NCBI RefSeq assembly: GCF_000308495.1 | Contig: NZ_BAFU01000034.1 | Coordinates: 1-64,000, forward strand | Origin: Nocardia brevicatena NBRC 12119 | GTDB taxonomy: Bacteria; Actinomycetota; Actinomycetes; Mycobacteriales; Mycobacteriaceae | Length of the DNA stretch: 64,000 nucleotides | Reading direction: 5' to 3' | Shown: positions 34,086 through 45,061 of the stretch, one piece after another | Layout: the number at the start of each line of letters is the position of its first letter | Position numbering within the stretch: the first letter of the stretch is position 1 | Notes under the pieces: generated by a model | What the model was told of the DNA's origin: nothing | The model's input: the letters and a program-made list of their open reading frames with translations, nothing else | Database searches by the model: none | Translations under genes and position numbers: made by a program

Positions 34086-34346
34086 TCAGAGCTTGCTGAG
34101 GGCGAGCGCCAGAGCCGACTTCTTGTTCGCGGCCTGGTTGGCGTGGATAACGCCCTTGGAGGCGGCCTTGTCGAGCTTGCGGCTGACGAAACGCAGCCGC
34201 TCGGCGGCGGTCTCCTTGTCGCCGGCCTCGGCGGCCGCCCGGAAGTTGCGGATGTAGGTGCGCAGTTCGGACTTCACCGACTGGTTGCGCTGACGCCGTG
34301 CCTCGTTGGTACGGATCCGCTTCATCTGGGACTTGATATTGGCCAC
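34086..34346 (-). CDS. rpsT: 30S ribosomal protein S20
   Basis: An 86-residue S20 protein: start [22 protein letters not shown], then [10 protein letters not shown] and the C-terminal [24 protein letters not shown]20 binds 16S rRNA in the body of the small subunit. It is monocistronic, followed by a strong terminator and preceded by a plausible promoter at 34451-34479. Gene order opposite to holA matches M. tuberculosis. Confidence 0.97.
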   Translation of the reverse strand: MANIKSQMKRIRTNEARRQRNQSVKSELRTYIRNFRAAAEAGDKETAAERLRFVSRKLDKAASKGVIHANQAANKKSALALALSKL

Positions 34347-34450
34347 GCCTGTATCCTCTGATTCCTGTCGCTGGTTCGTCCGGAAAGTCTGTGCGCGCGC
34401 ACCTGCCCCGAACGATTCCCGGCGCGGGGACGACGCGACGCCAAGGGGCC

Positions 34451-34479
34451 AGGTTACCAGTACCCGTGAGCGCGGCGAA
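34451..34479 (-). promoter_or_regulatory. Candidate housekeeping promoter of rpsT
   Basis: On the minus strand TTCGCC (34479-34474), a 17-base spacer and TAACCT (34456-34451), preceded by TGG. This gives a leader of about 100 bases to the rpsT start. Good spacing and a reasonable -10, weak -35. The remaining bases 34480-34720 hold no gene and presumably the aqpZ promoter. Confidence 0.45.
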
Positions 34480-34720
34480 ATCGCGGCTCGACGAGGTGGC
34501 CGAATCGAGAGGCGGAGATCGTTGAGAAGACGATACCGCCGGCGTAACGTCCCATTCGTTTTCGGCGTGGATTTTTTGCGGTACGACCAGGCGTAACGGT
34601 ACTCCCGCGGGCGCGGGCGGCGATCCCCTCGAAAATGGTTCGGATCAGACCCGAAGGCGATAGCACAGTGTCACCACGCGGGGCCCGCTCATTCCCATCG
34701 AACCAGGAAGGCGGACGCGT

Positions 34721-35503
34721 ATGTCACCCACTGCTCAGGAAGTCGTCGAGGAAACTGTCGAAACCCATTCCGCGGTCGTGAAATGGGGAGCGGAGGCGCT
34801 GGGCACCTTCGTCCTGGTGCTGGGCGGCGTCGGGACGGCGGTGTTGGCGGGGGAGAAGGTCGGTGCACTCGGTGTCGCCCTGGCCTTCGGGTTGACGCTG
34901 CTGTTCCTGGTGTACGCGATCGGGCCGATCTCCGGCTGCCACGTGAATCCGGCGGTGACCGTAGGACAGTTGCTGCTCGGTCGGGTGTCGGTGCCGGGCG
35001 CGGCGGGCTATATCGTCGCCCAGTTGATCGGCGCGTTCCTGGCCGGTCTGGTGCTGTTCGCGCTGGCGAAGAACCTGCCGTCCTACGACCGCTCGGTCGA
35101 CGGTCTCGGCGCCAACGGCTGGGGTCCGCACAGCCCCGCGGCGGTACGGGGTCCGCTCGGTGAGGTCGTGGTCCAGGACGGATACGGGATAGCCGCCATG
35201 ATCATCGTCGAGATCATCCTGACCGCGCTGCTGGTGTTCGTAGTGCTGGCCTCCACCGACCAGATCTCCGATGTGCCGATGGCCGGACTGTCCATCGGTG
35301 TCACCCTCGCCGTCGTCAACCTGGTCGCCATCCCGGTGGACAATGCCTCGGTGAACCCGGCCCGCAGCCTCGGTGTCGCGCCCTACCAGAACGGTGCCCT
35401 GGGCCAGGTATGGGCGTTCGTGCTGTTCCCGCTGATCGGCGGGGTGCTCGGGGCCCTGCTCTACGGGTTGCTGTTCGGTCGGTCCCGGCAGATGGTGTCC
35501 TGA
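34721..35503 (+). CDS. Aquaporin (MIP family)
   Basis: A 260-residue membrane channel with six transmembrane helices and two half-helices carrying both NPA boxes: SGCHVNPAVTVGQ (about residue 75) and DNASVNPARSLG (about 212). The aromatic/arginine filter Arg follows the second NPA, as in AqpZ-type water channels. A loop of about 35 residues between helices 3 and 4 (SYDRSVDGLGANGWGPHSP) is longer than in E. coli AqpZ. The first 20 residues are acidic and cytoplasmic. It is monocistronic and convergent with the PemK-like gene. Confidence 0.9.
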   Translation: MSPTAQEVVEETVETHSAVVKWGAEALGTFVLVLGGVGTAVLAGEKVGALGVALAFGLTLLFLVYAIGPISGCHVNPAVTVGQLLLGRVSVPGAAGYIVAQLIGAFLAGLVLFALAKNLPSYDRSVDGLGANGWGPHSPAAVRGPLGEVVVQDGYGIAAMIIVEIILTALLVFVVLASTDQISDVPMAGLSIGVTLAVVNLVAIPVDNASVNPARSLGVAPYQNGALGQVWAFVLFPLIGGVLGALLYGLLFGRSRQMVS

Positions 35504-35537
35504 CCTGGGCCCCCGTGAGGACGGCCGGGGCCTGTCA
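35501..35537. terminator. Possible bidirectional terminator hairpin
   Basis: TGAC...GGCCCC at the 5' side can pair with GGGGCC...GTCA at the 3' side, in the short convergent interval between the aquaporin and PemK-like genes and touching both stop codons. There is no T-tract, so this is a weaker call than the rpsT terminator. Confidence 0.35.
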
Positions 35538-36113
35538 GCTCCAGTGGTATTCGCGGACGAGCCGATGGGCCACCCGGTCGAACAGTTTGCGCGGCAGGAT
35601 GGCACCCTCCCGGCGGATACCGTCCTCGGGAACGTCGAGGACCCGGTCCAGCCGCACCCAACTCGGCCTGCCCTGGTGATCCCAGACGCCGGCGCCGATG
35701 GCGACCCAATCGGGGTCGTGGTCGCGTACCGGGTTCGACGACAGCATCAGCCCGAGCAGGGTGCGGCGGTCGCGTCCGACCACCAGAACCGGACGGTCCT
35801 TGCCGTTGCTCGGATCCTCCTCGAACGGCACCCAGGTCCACACGATCTCGCCGGGGTCGGCGCGGCCGTCCAGCTGCGGGGCGTAGACGATGCGACGCGC
35901 TCGCTGGGTGGTCGGCACCGGGGTCGAGGCGGCGGGGCGGACCGGGATCGCCGGTGCGCGGCCGGCGCGGCGGCGGCCGCCTGCGCTGTCGAGCGACGCC
36001 GCCCGCTGGAGTCGGTCGACCAGCCGGGGAGCCTGCCGCCTGATCACCTTGGGCCCCTGCTCTTTCGCGATCGCGGTGAGCTGCTTGCCGAGATAATTCC
36101 AACTGCGGGCCAT
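35535..36113 (-). CDS. PemK/MazF-fold protein with N-terminal extension
   Basis: A 192-residue protein. The C-terminal 110 residues have a PemK/MazF-like beta-barrel: [28 protein letters not shown] (about residues 85-112), then [10 protein letters not shown] and [33 protein letters not shown]. The N-terminal 80 residues are basic, with [26 protein letters not shown], and unlike ordinary MazF. No antitoxin gene is adjacent. Its position beside lepA matches Rv2405, a conserved non-toxin-annotated protein, so it may not be a toxin but a chromosomal relative. ATG 36113 has no strong ribosome site; an in-frame ATG at 36152 is an alternative. Confidence 0.75.
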   Translation of the reverse strand: MARSWNYLGKQLTAIAKEQGPKVIRRQAPRLVDRLQRAASLDSAGGRRRAGRAPAIPVRPAASTPVPTTQRARRIVYAPQLDGRADPGEIVWTWVPFEEDPSNGKDRPVLVVGRDRRTLLGLMLSSNPVRDHDPDWVAIGAGVWDHQGRPSWVRLDRVLDVPEDGIRREGAILPRKLFDRVAHRLVREYHWS

Positions 36114-36316
36114 CCCAGGAGAATAACGCCGCCCCTCGGCCGGCGGGGGCATGTGACGGTTGCCCGCCCGGGACCGGCGAAGGGGGCGTGGACCCCATCA
36201 TGGGACCATGGAGGGTAGCCGGCAATGAGCGGGGCCGGAGAAGCGGTCGCAGGTGCGACCACAACCGACACCCGTTCGTTCCGATCGCCGACGCCGATAC
36301 CCCTATGAGGAGTGGA

Positions 36317-38182
<1,866 letters not shown>

Positions 38183-38380
38183 CGGCTGCTCGGCCCTCGA
38201 CGAGCGAGTGATGGTTCGCGTCCTTCTCGTCGAACTCGGCGCCGGGACGTAGGCTCGGCGAGAAACTCTGTACTACAACCGACGTGACAGCCGGGTTCGC
38301 CCCAAATATTGTGGTGGGCGATCTTCACTCGGTGGACCCGGCGGTGAGGATGCGGGAGAGGCGAGAGTGGAGTTTGTGGT

Positions 38381-40996
38381 ATGACGCGTGATCTGCCCCG
38401 GGACGGCGACGACGCGGATATCGCCGGCGGCGACGCGAATATCACCGAACGCGGTGGTGATACCGCCTACAACATCGCCAACGGTGCTGCCACGGTGGCG
38501 CGGGGCGGTGCCTATGTGACCGGTGGCGCGCTGATGGCTGTCAACGGGGTTCCCGCGGAACCGGGTTCGGAGAACACGGACAGCCGTATCGCGGGGTGGG
38601 CCCACAGCGAGGACCCCGATCCCGATGTGCCGAGTCCGGTCATCGAGTTCCCCGATCCGGTTCCCGACGTGTCGGTGGCCCAGGGGCCGCAGCCCGGGGT
38701 CGGCGAACCACGACCGGACGCGAGTGTGACCACGCCGTTGCCGCGAATCGATATTCAGATCGGTGTCGGCGACTCGGATTACGGTTCCTCCCCGGCGGGC
38801 GGGGTACCGCTCGAGGTGCCGGACAGCGGTGATCTGACCGATATGGGTGTGCTTCCGGGCGGTGTCGGCGCCGGTGTTCCGACGTCCCCGCATCCGCCGG
38901 CTCTCGGCGGGGAAGGCCTTCCCGGTACGGCGCCGGGACCCGGCATTCCCGGGTTGGACGGTGTTCCGGGTCTGGGCGCGGGTGGTTTTCGGCTGCCCGG
39001 GATGGGGAACGAGGACGGCGGTCTTCCCGCGCCCGATTTCCATCTGCCGGACGCGGGGGAGTTCGCTCCGCCGGGGCCGAACGTCTTCGAATTGCCGGGC
39101 CTGAAATCCGTGTCGGCGCCGTTCGACGTGGACGACAACTGGTCCGAGCTCGATACCGCGGTCCTGCCGATCATCGATCCGAACGCACCGCCGCCGGCCG
39201 ATATCGACTCGGTGGCGGCTCTCGGCCCGGCTTCCGCGCCGCGCGCTCCGCATGAGGCGGCGGACAAGGAAGAGGAGTCGGATGCCGATGCGGTGGCCGA
39301 GCCGATAGCCGGCACCGCGCCGTGGGCGCATATGCCGTGGACGAACACCGATGCGCCGTGGGCGAATACGTCCACGCCGGCGACCGGCGGTACCGCGGAC
39401 GCCGATCCCTTCGCCGGTGTGGGTGACGGCGGCGGTGTGGGTGCCGGTCTGTTCGTCCGGTCCGACGCGAACCTGGATTTCTCGGTCGGACCGGACGGTA
39501 TCCACCTGAACGCCTCATGGGATCTGCAGATCGACGCCCCCGTGGGCCGGGGCGTGGGCGATGAGCTCGATCGGTACAGCGACTGGCTCACCAGCGGTTT
39601 CGATCCCGAGGCCGCCGCTCGGTCGATGGCCGAACCCGACGGGGTCGCAGGACAGGACGGTTCGCTCGACCTCGGTTCCGGTGCCGCCACCGGCACCGGT
39701 GCGACTCCGGCGGCGGGGCAGGTCGGTACGACGTCCGGGGTGCCGACACCGTCCGCGTCCGGCGCCACCGGCGCGGTTCCCCTCTCGCCGTCTCCGCCCA
39801 CACCGATGGCCGCATCCGCTCCCGCCCCGACCGCCCCGGTGGCCTCGCACGCGCCGGCGGTTTCACCGGCGCCTGCGCCGATGCCCACCCCCGCGACGCC
39901 GATGCCGGCTTCCGCTCCTGTCGCCCCGGTGCCGCCGCCCCCAACTCCCGTGGTCTCGGCCGCGGCGGCCCCCGCCGTGGTACAGCCGGTGGTGGCGACA
40001 CCTCTGCAGACCACTATCCAACCGGATGCCGCCACCACCCCCGTGGCGCATGTCATCACGCCGCCGGCGGGTACATCACCGCTCATCGTGCCCGCCGCCG
40101 ACGTGCCCGACCACTTCGGCCGCCCTCGCCCCGAACCACCGCGGGAACCCGACCTCGGGCCGGGCGAGCATCCGGGGAGCTCCGGTACCTCCACCCCCTC
40201 GACCGACACCGGTAGTGTGCCCACCACGACCGTCAGGCCGACCACAGGTACGGATGTGAGCCCTACGACGACACCGGGAACCCACACGAGCACCCTGCCC
40301 GGCGTGGGGGATATCACCTCGACGGTCCGAATGCCGACCGGGACCACCGGGTCGGGAGATCCGACGACCGGCATCACCTACCCGGGCACCACCGATCCGG
40401 GCGGCAGTGGCTCCGAGACACCCCGGGCCACGACGGGTGGGTCGTCGGCGGAGACGACGGGCAGCACCCCGCGGAGCACCGAGAGCTCCGGTACCTCCGA
40501 GAGCACAGGGGGCGCCACCACCGATCCGGGCGATTCGGGCACCGGCGCCGAGACCGTACAGCCCGGTACTTCCGACCAGTCCTCGCTCGTCCGCCCCACG
40601 GACAGCCCGGACTCGTCCGGCGGAGTGAGTACCTACGAGCCGCCGCCCACCGTCGACACCCCACCCACGGTGAATGTTCCGACGGTGGAGCAGCCGAGCC
40701 CGCACGTGTCCATACCGGATTACCCGAGCCGGCCGGAGATACAGATTCCCACTCCGCAGGCGCCGGTCCCGCATCAGGACCTGCCGGGGCCGGGATCGCC
40801 GGGTATCGGGATGAAACCGATCGCGGCCGACTACTCCGGTTATCCCGATCCGCACGTGGTAGCGGCCCCGGTGGTCGTGCCGTTCACCGACCATGCGACG
40901 CTCACCGGCAGCGGACTGTCGGCGGGATTGCTGCCGGGCCCCGACCACGCCGTCGCCCACCTGGTTGCGTATCCGGTGGACGACATGTTTCTCTGA
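38381..40996 (+). CDS. Large Pro/Gly/Thr/Ser-rich low-complexity protein
   Basis: An 871-residue protein without recognised domains. Residues 1-50 are acidic then Gly/Ala-rich (DDADIAGGDANITERGGDTAYNIANGAATVARGGAYVTGGALM), recalling a parallel-beta or glycine-zipper pattern. Residues 80-400 are Asp/Pro/Gly-rich with many short imperfect repeats (GVLPGGVGAG, FHLPDAGEF, NVFELPGL). Residues 470-560 are Ala/Pro-rich; residues 590-750 are Thr/Gly/Ser-rich. No signal peptide is seen. A GGAG is eight bases before the ATG. A dynamin-like GTPase gene follows after about 100 bases. This order recalls the mycobacterial iniB-iniA arrangement, but the IniB N-terminal domain was not recognised. Function unknown. 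Confidence 0.7.
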   Translation: MTRDLPRDGDDADIAGGDANITERGGDTAYNIANGAATVARGGAYVTGGALMAVNGVPAEPGSENTDSRIAGWAHSEDPDPDVPSPVIEFPDPVPDVSVAQGPQPGVGEPRPDASVTTPLPRIDIQIGVGDSDYGSSPAGGVPLEVPDSGDLTDMGVLPGGVGAGVPTSPHPPALGGEGLPGTAPGPGIPGLDGVPGLGAGGFRLPGMGNEDGGLPAPDFHLPDAGEFAPPGPNVFELPGLKSVSAPFDVDDNWSELDTAVLPIIDPNAPPPADIDSVAALGPASAPRAPHEAADKEEESDADAVAEPIAGTAPWAHMPWTNTDAPWANTSTPATGGTADADPFAGVGDGGGVGAGLFVRSDANLDFSVGPDGIHLNASWDLQIDAPVGRGVGDELDRYSDWLTSGFDPEAAARSMAEPDGVAGQDGSLDLGSGAATGTGATPAAGQVGTTSGVPTPSASGATGAVPLSPSPPTPMAASAPAPTAPVASHAPAVSPAPAPMPTPATPMPASAPVAPVPPPPTPVVSAAAAPAVVQPVVATPLQTTIQPDAATTPVAHVITPPAGTSPLIVPAADVPDHFGRPRPEPPREPDLGPGEHPGSSGTSTPSTDTGSVPTTTVRPTTGTDVSPTTTPGTHTSTLPGVGDITSTVRMPTGTTGSGDPTTGITYPGTTDPGGSGSETPRATTGGSSAETTGSTPRSTESSGTSESTGGATTDPGDSGTGAETVQPGTSDQSSLVRPTDSPDSSGGVSTYEPPPTVDTPPTVNVPTVEQPSPHVSIPDYPSRPEIQIPTPQAPVPHQDLPGPGSPGIGMKPIAADYSGYPDPHVVAAPVVVPFTDHATLTGSGLSAGLLPGPDHAVAHLVAYPVDDMFL

Positions 40997-41099
40997 ACTG
41001 CCGTTCGGTAACTCACCCCCGGGGAGGGGAACGGGGTCGGGGTATGTGCATGCCGTGATCGAATGAGGGTGACGTAGTGATGACAGTTAGGAGCCGGGC

Positions 41100-42908
41100 T
41101 TGTCTGCTGCAGCGGAACTGCAGCCCGCAACGGTGAAGAATCCGGACGCCATGGCCCCGCTCATCGAGATCATCGATGAGCTGTACGGATCGGTTCGGTC
41201 CGCGGGCCGCGACGATCTCGGGGGTCGGCTCGGAATGGTACGGGCCCGAGTCAGCGATACCCGGGTGCGCTTGGTGGTGGTGGGACCGCCCAAGAGCGGG
41301 ATGAGCACCCTGGTCAACACCCTGGTCGGGGCGCAGATCAGTGCGACCGACAGTCCGGTGAGCGTGCCGGCGGTCGTCGAGTACGGCGCCGAACCGTCCG
41401 CGACGCTCGTGCGCTGGGTGACCGGCGGGCGGACCGAACGCCAACCGGTGGATCCGCTCGATCCGCTCCCCGCGCTGACCGCACAGGACGTGGTGCGCGT
41501 GGAGTTCGCCCATCCCAGTCCGCTGCTGGCGGAGGGGATCGTACTGATGGACGCGCCCGGGGCGGACGTCGACGACCGGGGTACCTGGTCGATGATCGCC
41601 GCCGCCGATGCCGTGCTCTACCTCGCCGATGCGGGAGGCCGGCTCGGCGACGAACAGATCGCCTATCTGCAGCGGGTGCACCAGGTCTGTCCGACCGTGA
41701 TCTGCGTGCTCAACAAGATCGACCGGTACTCGTACTGGGCGCAGATCCAGGAGCAGAATCGGGAACTGCTCGACGCGGCGGGTCTGGCGTTCGCGGTCGC
41801 GCCCGTATCGACGCAGCTGCACCGCGAGGCGGAACGCTCCGGCGACCGGCAGCGCGCCGTCGAGTCCGGGATACCGCAGCTCGTCGAGCATCTGCGCGAG
41901 TATGTGGTGGCGAACGCCGACGCGGTGGCCACCGCCGCCGCGGTCCGCGATATCCGACTGGTCAGCGACCATCTCGGGATGGGACTGCGCAGCGAGGCGG
42001 AAACCCTGCGCGATCCGCGGCGCCGCGGCGAGATCACCCAGCAGCTGACCGCCGCCCGTGACGAGGCCGACAGACTGCGGCAGCGCAGCGCCAACTGGCA
42101 GATCGTATTGGCCGACGGCAGCACCGAGTTGATGGCCGATATCGAACACGATCTGCGGCATCGGTTGCGCAGTCTGGTCCGGGACGCCGAAACCCGAATC
42201 GCCCAGGGTGACCCGGGCCGCGGCTGGACCGCGTTCGGCGCCGACCTGGACGCGCGGATCGGCGATGTGATCGAGGAGAACTTCGAACTGGCGGAATACC
42301 GCGCGCAGGAGCTGGCCGAACAGGTGGCCGCGAAGTTCCCGGCCGACCATCGCAGCCCCAACCTGCCGGATATGCGGGTGAGTCCGGGAGAGGTGATGGA
42401 GCAGGTCGCCCGGCTGGAGCCGTTGGAGAGCGGGAGGGACAGCGTTGTGCAGCAGGTGCTGTCCGTGTTGCGCGGATCGTACGGCGGCCTGCTGATGGTC
42501 GGTGTGGCGACCAGCCTGCTCGGAATGTCGCTGGTGAACTGGTATTCGGGGACGGCGGGCGTACTGCTCGGCCTCCACGCGCTGTGGGAGGACCGCCGCA
42601 CCCGCACCCAACGCCGGCAGGCCGAGGCCAAGGTCGCGGTTTCGCGCCTGATGGACGATGTGATCTTCCAGGTGGGAAAGGAATCCCGAAACCGGCTGCG
42701 GGGAGTGCAGCGCGTGCTGCGCGACCACTTCAGCGAGATCGCCACCGATACGATGCGCCGCGCCGAGGAGGCCCTGGGCGTCGCCGAGGAGGAGGGCGAG
42801 AAGTACGGCGAGAGGGGACAGGCGCGGCTCGCGCAACTCGACGCCGAACTGCTCAAATTGCGTGATCTACGGCAGCGGGCCGACGGATTGCTCGCGGTTA
42901 CCGTCTAG
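41100..42908 (+). CDS. Dynamin-like GTPase (IniA/IniC-like) with altered P-loop
   Basis: A 602-residue bacterial dynamin-family protein. It starts at TTG 41100, seven bases after AGGAG. The GTPase domain (about residues 50-280) has G1 as GPPKSGMST (62-70), where the invariant Walker Lys is Met68; G3 is DAPGAD and G4 is NKIDRY. Then comes a helical stalk, a hydrophobic paddle (GGLLMVGVATSLLGMSLVNW...GVLLGLHALW, about 465-495) that would dip into the membrane, and a C-terminal coiled-coil helix. IniA-type dynamins remodel the plasma membrane during cell-wall stress. Met in place of Lys should weaken nucleotide binding, unless Lys65 substitutes. It follows the repeat-rich protein gene. Confidence 0.82.
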   Translation: MSAAAELQPATVKNPDAMAPLIEIIDELYGSVRSAGRDDLGGRLGMVRARVSDTRVRLVVVGPPKSGMSTLVNTLVGAQISATDSPVSVPAVVEYGAEPSATLVRWVTGGRTERQPVDPLDPLPALTAQDVVRVEFAHPSPLLAEGIVLMDAPGADVDDRGTWSMIAAADAVLYLADAGGRLGDEQIAYLQRVHQVCPTVICVLNKIDRYSYWAQIQEQNRELLDAAGLAFAVAPVSTQLHREAERSGDRQRAVESGIPQLVEHLREYVVANADAVATAAAVRDIRLVSDHLGMGLRSEAETLRDPRRRGEITQQLTAARDEADRLRQRSANWQIVLADGSTELMADIEHDLRHRLRSLVRDAETRIAQGDPGRGWTAFGADLDARIGDVIEENFELAEYRAQELAEQVAAKFPADHRSPNLPDMRVSPGEVMEQVARLEPLESGRDSVVQQVLSVLRGSYGGLLMVGVATSLLGMSLVNWYSGTAGVLLGLHALWEDRRTRTQRRQAEAKVAVSRLMDDVIFQVGKESRNRLRGVQRVLRDHFSEIATDTMRRAEEALGVAEEEGEKYGERGQARLAQLDAELLKLRDLRQRADGLLAVTV

Positions 42909-42919
42909 GGGCAGGACCC

Positions 42920-44992
42920 TTACGTTCCCGGCGGGGACTCGGAGCCGGCTTCGTCCCATGGGCCGCGATCCCGGGACGAATGGGTCCGTGGGACCGGGCG
43001 GTGGCTCCTTCCGTTCCAGGTGCCGCTTGCCGGGACATGCGCGGGTCGGAAGGTGCCGGCGAGTTTCGGTGTCTCGGCGCGGATCACGTGGGTGACGGCA
43101 TTGATGAGCGCCAGATGGGTGAATGCCTGTGGATAGTTGCCGAGGTGACGGCCGGTGCGCGGGTCGATCTCCTCGGCGTAGAGGCGCAGCGGTCCGGCGT
43201 GTCCGAGCAGCCGTTCGCACAACCGTCGGGCCCGGGAGACCTCCCCGATTTCCACCAGCGCCGACACCAGCCAGAACGAGCAGATGGTGAAGGTGCCCTC
43301 GGTGCCGGACAGGCCGTCGTCGGTGGTCTCGGTGCGGTAGCGCAGCACCAGACCGTTCCGGGTGAGCTCGTCGGCGATTCCGAGCACGGTCGCGCGCACC
43401 CGGGGGTCGTCCGCCGGCAGGAACCGGGTCAGCACCACCAGCAACAGGGACGCGTCCAGGGTGGTGCCGCCGTAGACCTGGGTGAAGCGGCCGGCGGCGT
43501 CGACCCCGTGGGCGAGCACATCGGCCCTGATCTCCTCGGCGATCGCGGCCCAGCTCTGCGCGACCTCGGTCTGCCCGTGCAGTTCGGCCAGTTTCGCACC
43601 GCGGTCCAGCGCCACCCAGCACATCACCTTCGACGAGGTGAAATGCTGCGGTTCCCCGCGCACCTCCCATATTCCGCGATCCGGTTCGCGCCAATGTGTG
43701 ATGGCGGCATCCACCTGTCGTTTCAGCATCGGCCACAGCGATTCCGGCACATGCCGGCGCGATTTCACGTGCAGGTACACCGCATCGAGCATGGTGCCCC
43801 AGATATCGTGTTGGTTCTGGTTGTAGGCGCCGTTGCCGATCCGCACCGGCCGCGCGTGCTGGTAGCCAGTGAGATGGTCGAGGGTGGATTCGGTCAGTTC
43901 GCGTTCCCCGCCGATACCGTAGAGCACTTGCAGCGGGACCTCTTCGCCGTCGGGACCGGTGGTGGCGTCGTACAGGAAGGCGAAGAAATCGTCGGCCTCG
44001 CGGTCCAGACCCAGGGTGTACAGGCCCCACAGCGCGAAACTGGAATCCCGGACCCAGCTGTAGCGGTAGTCCCAATTGCGTTCCCCGCCCGGGGTTTCCG
44101 GAAGCGAGGTGGTGGCCGCGGCCATCAGCGCGCCGGTGGGCGCGTAGGTGAGTCCCTTGAGGGTGAGCGCGCTGCGCTGGAGATAACTGCGCCACCGGTG
44201 GTCCGGGAAGTTGCCGAGAGTTATCCACTCCCGCCAGCATTCGACGGTCGTCCACATCTTCTGCGCCGCCTCGTCGAAGGTGTGTGGGGCGGGCAGTTCC
44301 GACCAGGTCAGCGCCACGAACACCGAATCGCCCTCGCTCATGCGGGTGCGTGCCCGGGCCTGGCGTCCTTCCAGGCCCAGCCGCAGGTCGGTGGTGAGCA
44401 CCAGGGTCGGGCCGGTATCCGTGTCCGTGGGAACCGCGGTGGCCTCCTCATACACCTTTCCGGTGTATTCCCAGGTGGCGGTGGCGCGGTGATAGTCGAA
44501 CGAGGGTTCGCAGCTCAATTCCAATTCGACCGTGCCGTTCACGCATTTCACGGTGCGCAACAGCATATGCTCGGCGTCCCAGTCGGTGGGGGTGCGGCGA
44601 TGGGTCCGGCTGCGCTGCTGGGTGTTGTGCCAGGGGCCGAGCACCAGCGCGTCGCGCACGATCAGCCAGCCCGTCTCGGTCTGCCAGGTGGTTTCCAGGA
44701 TCATGCCGCCGGGCAGATACCGGCGTGCCGAGGGGACGTTGCACCCGTAGGGGCCGAGCCGGAAATGGCCCGCGCTGCGATCGAGCAGCGCGCCGAAGAC
44801 GCTGGGTGAATCCGGACGCGGCAGGCACATCCATTCGACCGAGCCGTTACCGGCGATCAGGCAGTTGGTCTCACAGTCGGACAGGAACGCGTAGTCGTCG
44901 ATCGGCGGGAAATCGGCCGAGTACGGTGGTTCGGCCGATTCGTCGAGCGTCTGGAGACCGGGTAGGTCGTCTGAACTATCTGGACTCGCCAT
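42920..44992 (-). CDS. GH15 family glycosidase, probable trehalase
   Basis: A 690-residue GH15 enzyme. The N-terminal beta-sandwich covers about residues 25-260 (YAFLSDCETNCLIAGNGSVEWMCLPRPDSPSVFG), and an (alpha/alpha)6 barrel follows, with NWDYRYSWVRDSSFALWGLY (about 310-330), QHDIWGTMLDAVY, and FTICSFWLVSALVEIG (about 595). Position two genes after lepA matches Rv2402, whose mycobacterial orthologue is a phosphate- and Mg-dependent trehalase. Glucoamylase-type activity is the alternative. The last 40 residues are a basic, Pro-rich tail. It is convergent with the dynamin gene, with an 11-base gap. Confidence 0.85.
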   Translation of the reverse strand: MASPDSSDDLPGLQTLDESAEPPYSADFPPIDDYAFLSDCETNCLIAGNGSVEWMCLPRPDSPSVFGALLDRSAGHFRLGPYGCNVPSARRYLPGGMILETTWQTETGWLIVRDALVLGPWHNTQQRSRTHRRTPTDWDAEHMLLRTVKCVNGTVELELSCEPSFDYHRATATWEYTGKVYEEATAVPTDTDTGPTLVLTTDLRLGLEGRQARARTRMSEGDSVFVALTWSELPAPHTFDEAAQKMWTTVECWREWITLGNFPDHRWRSYLQRSALTLKGLTYAPTGALMAAATTSLPETPGGERNWDYRYSWVRDSSFALWGLYTLGLDREADDFFAFLYDATTGPDGEEVPLQVLYGIGGERELTESTLDHLTGYQHARPVRIGNGAYNQNQHDIWGTMLDAVYLHVKSRRHVPESLWPMLKRQVDAAITHWREPDRGIWEVRGEPQHFTSSKVMCWVALDRGAKLAELHGQTEVAQSWAAIAEEIRADVLAHGVDAAGRFTQVYGGTTLDASLLLVVLTRFLPADDPRVRATVLGIADELTRNGLVLRYRTETTDDGLSGTEGTFTICSFWLVSALVEIGEVSRARRLCERLLGHAGPLRLYAEEIDPRTGRHLGNYPQAFTHLALINAVTHVIRAETPKLAGTFRPAHVPASGTWNGRSHRPVPRTHSSRDRGPWDEAGSESPPGT

Positions 44993-45061
44993 ACCACATC
45001 ATGGGGCGGGCGGCGCTCATCCGTCCACCCGGCCCTCGGCCATCCCATCCGGTCGGGTGGC

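Noticed and set aside
38779-40377. Long minus-strand open frame rich in Gly/Val/Pro opposite the low-complexity protein
   Set aside because: It mirrors the repeat structure of the plus-strand gene. The plus strand has a ribosome site and connects to the dynamin gene, so it was kept instead.
40160-40560. CRISPR-like repetition in the Thr/Gly/Ser-rich part of the large protein
   Set aside because: The repetition is irregular, codon-periodic and protein-coding, without constant repeats and spacers.
41013-42836. Minus-strand open frame of about 600 codons opposite the dynamin-like gene
   Set aside because: The plus strand carries clear GTPase motifs; the antisense frame is a His/Gln/Arg-rich shadow.
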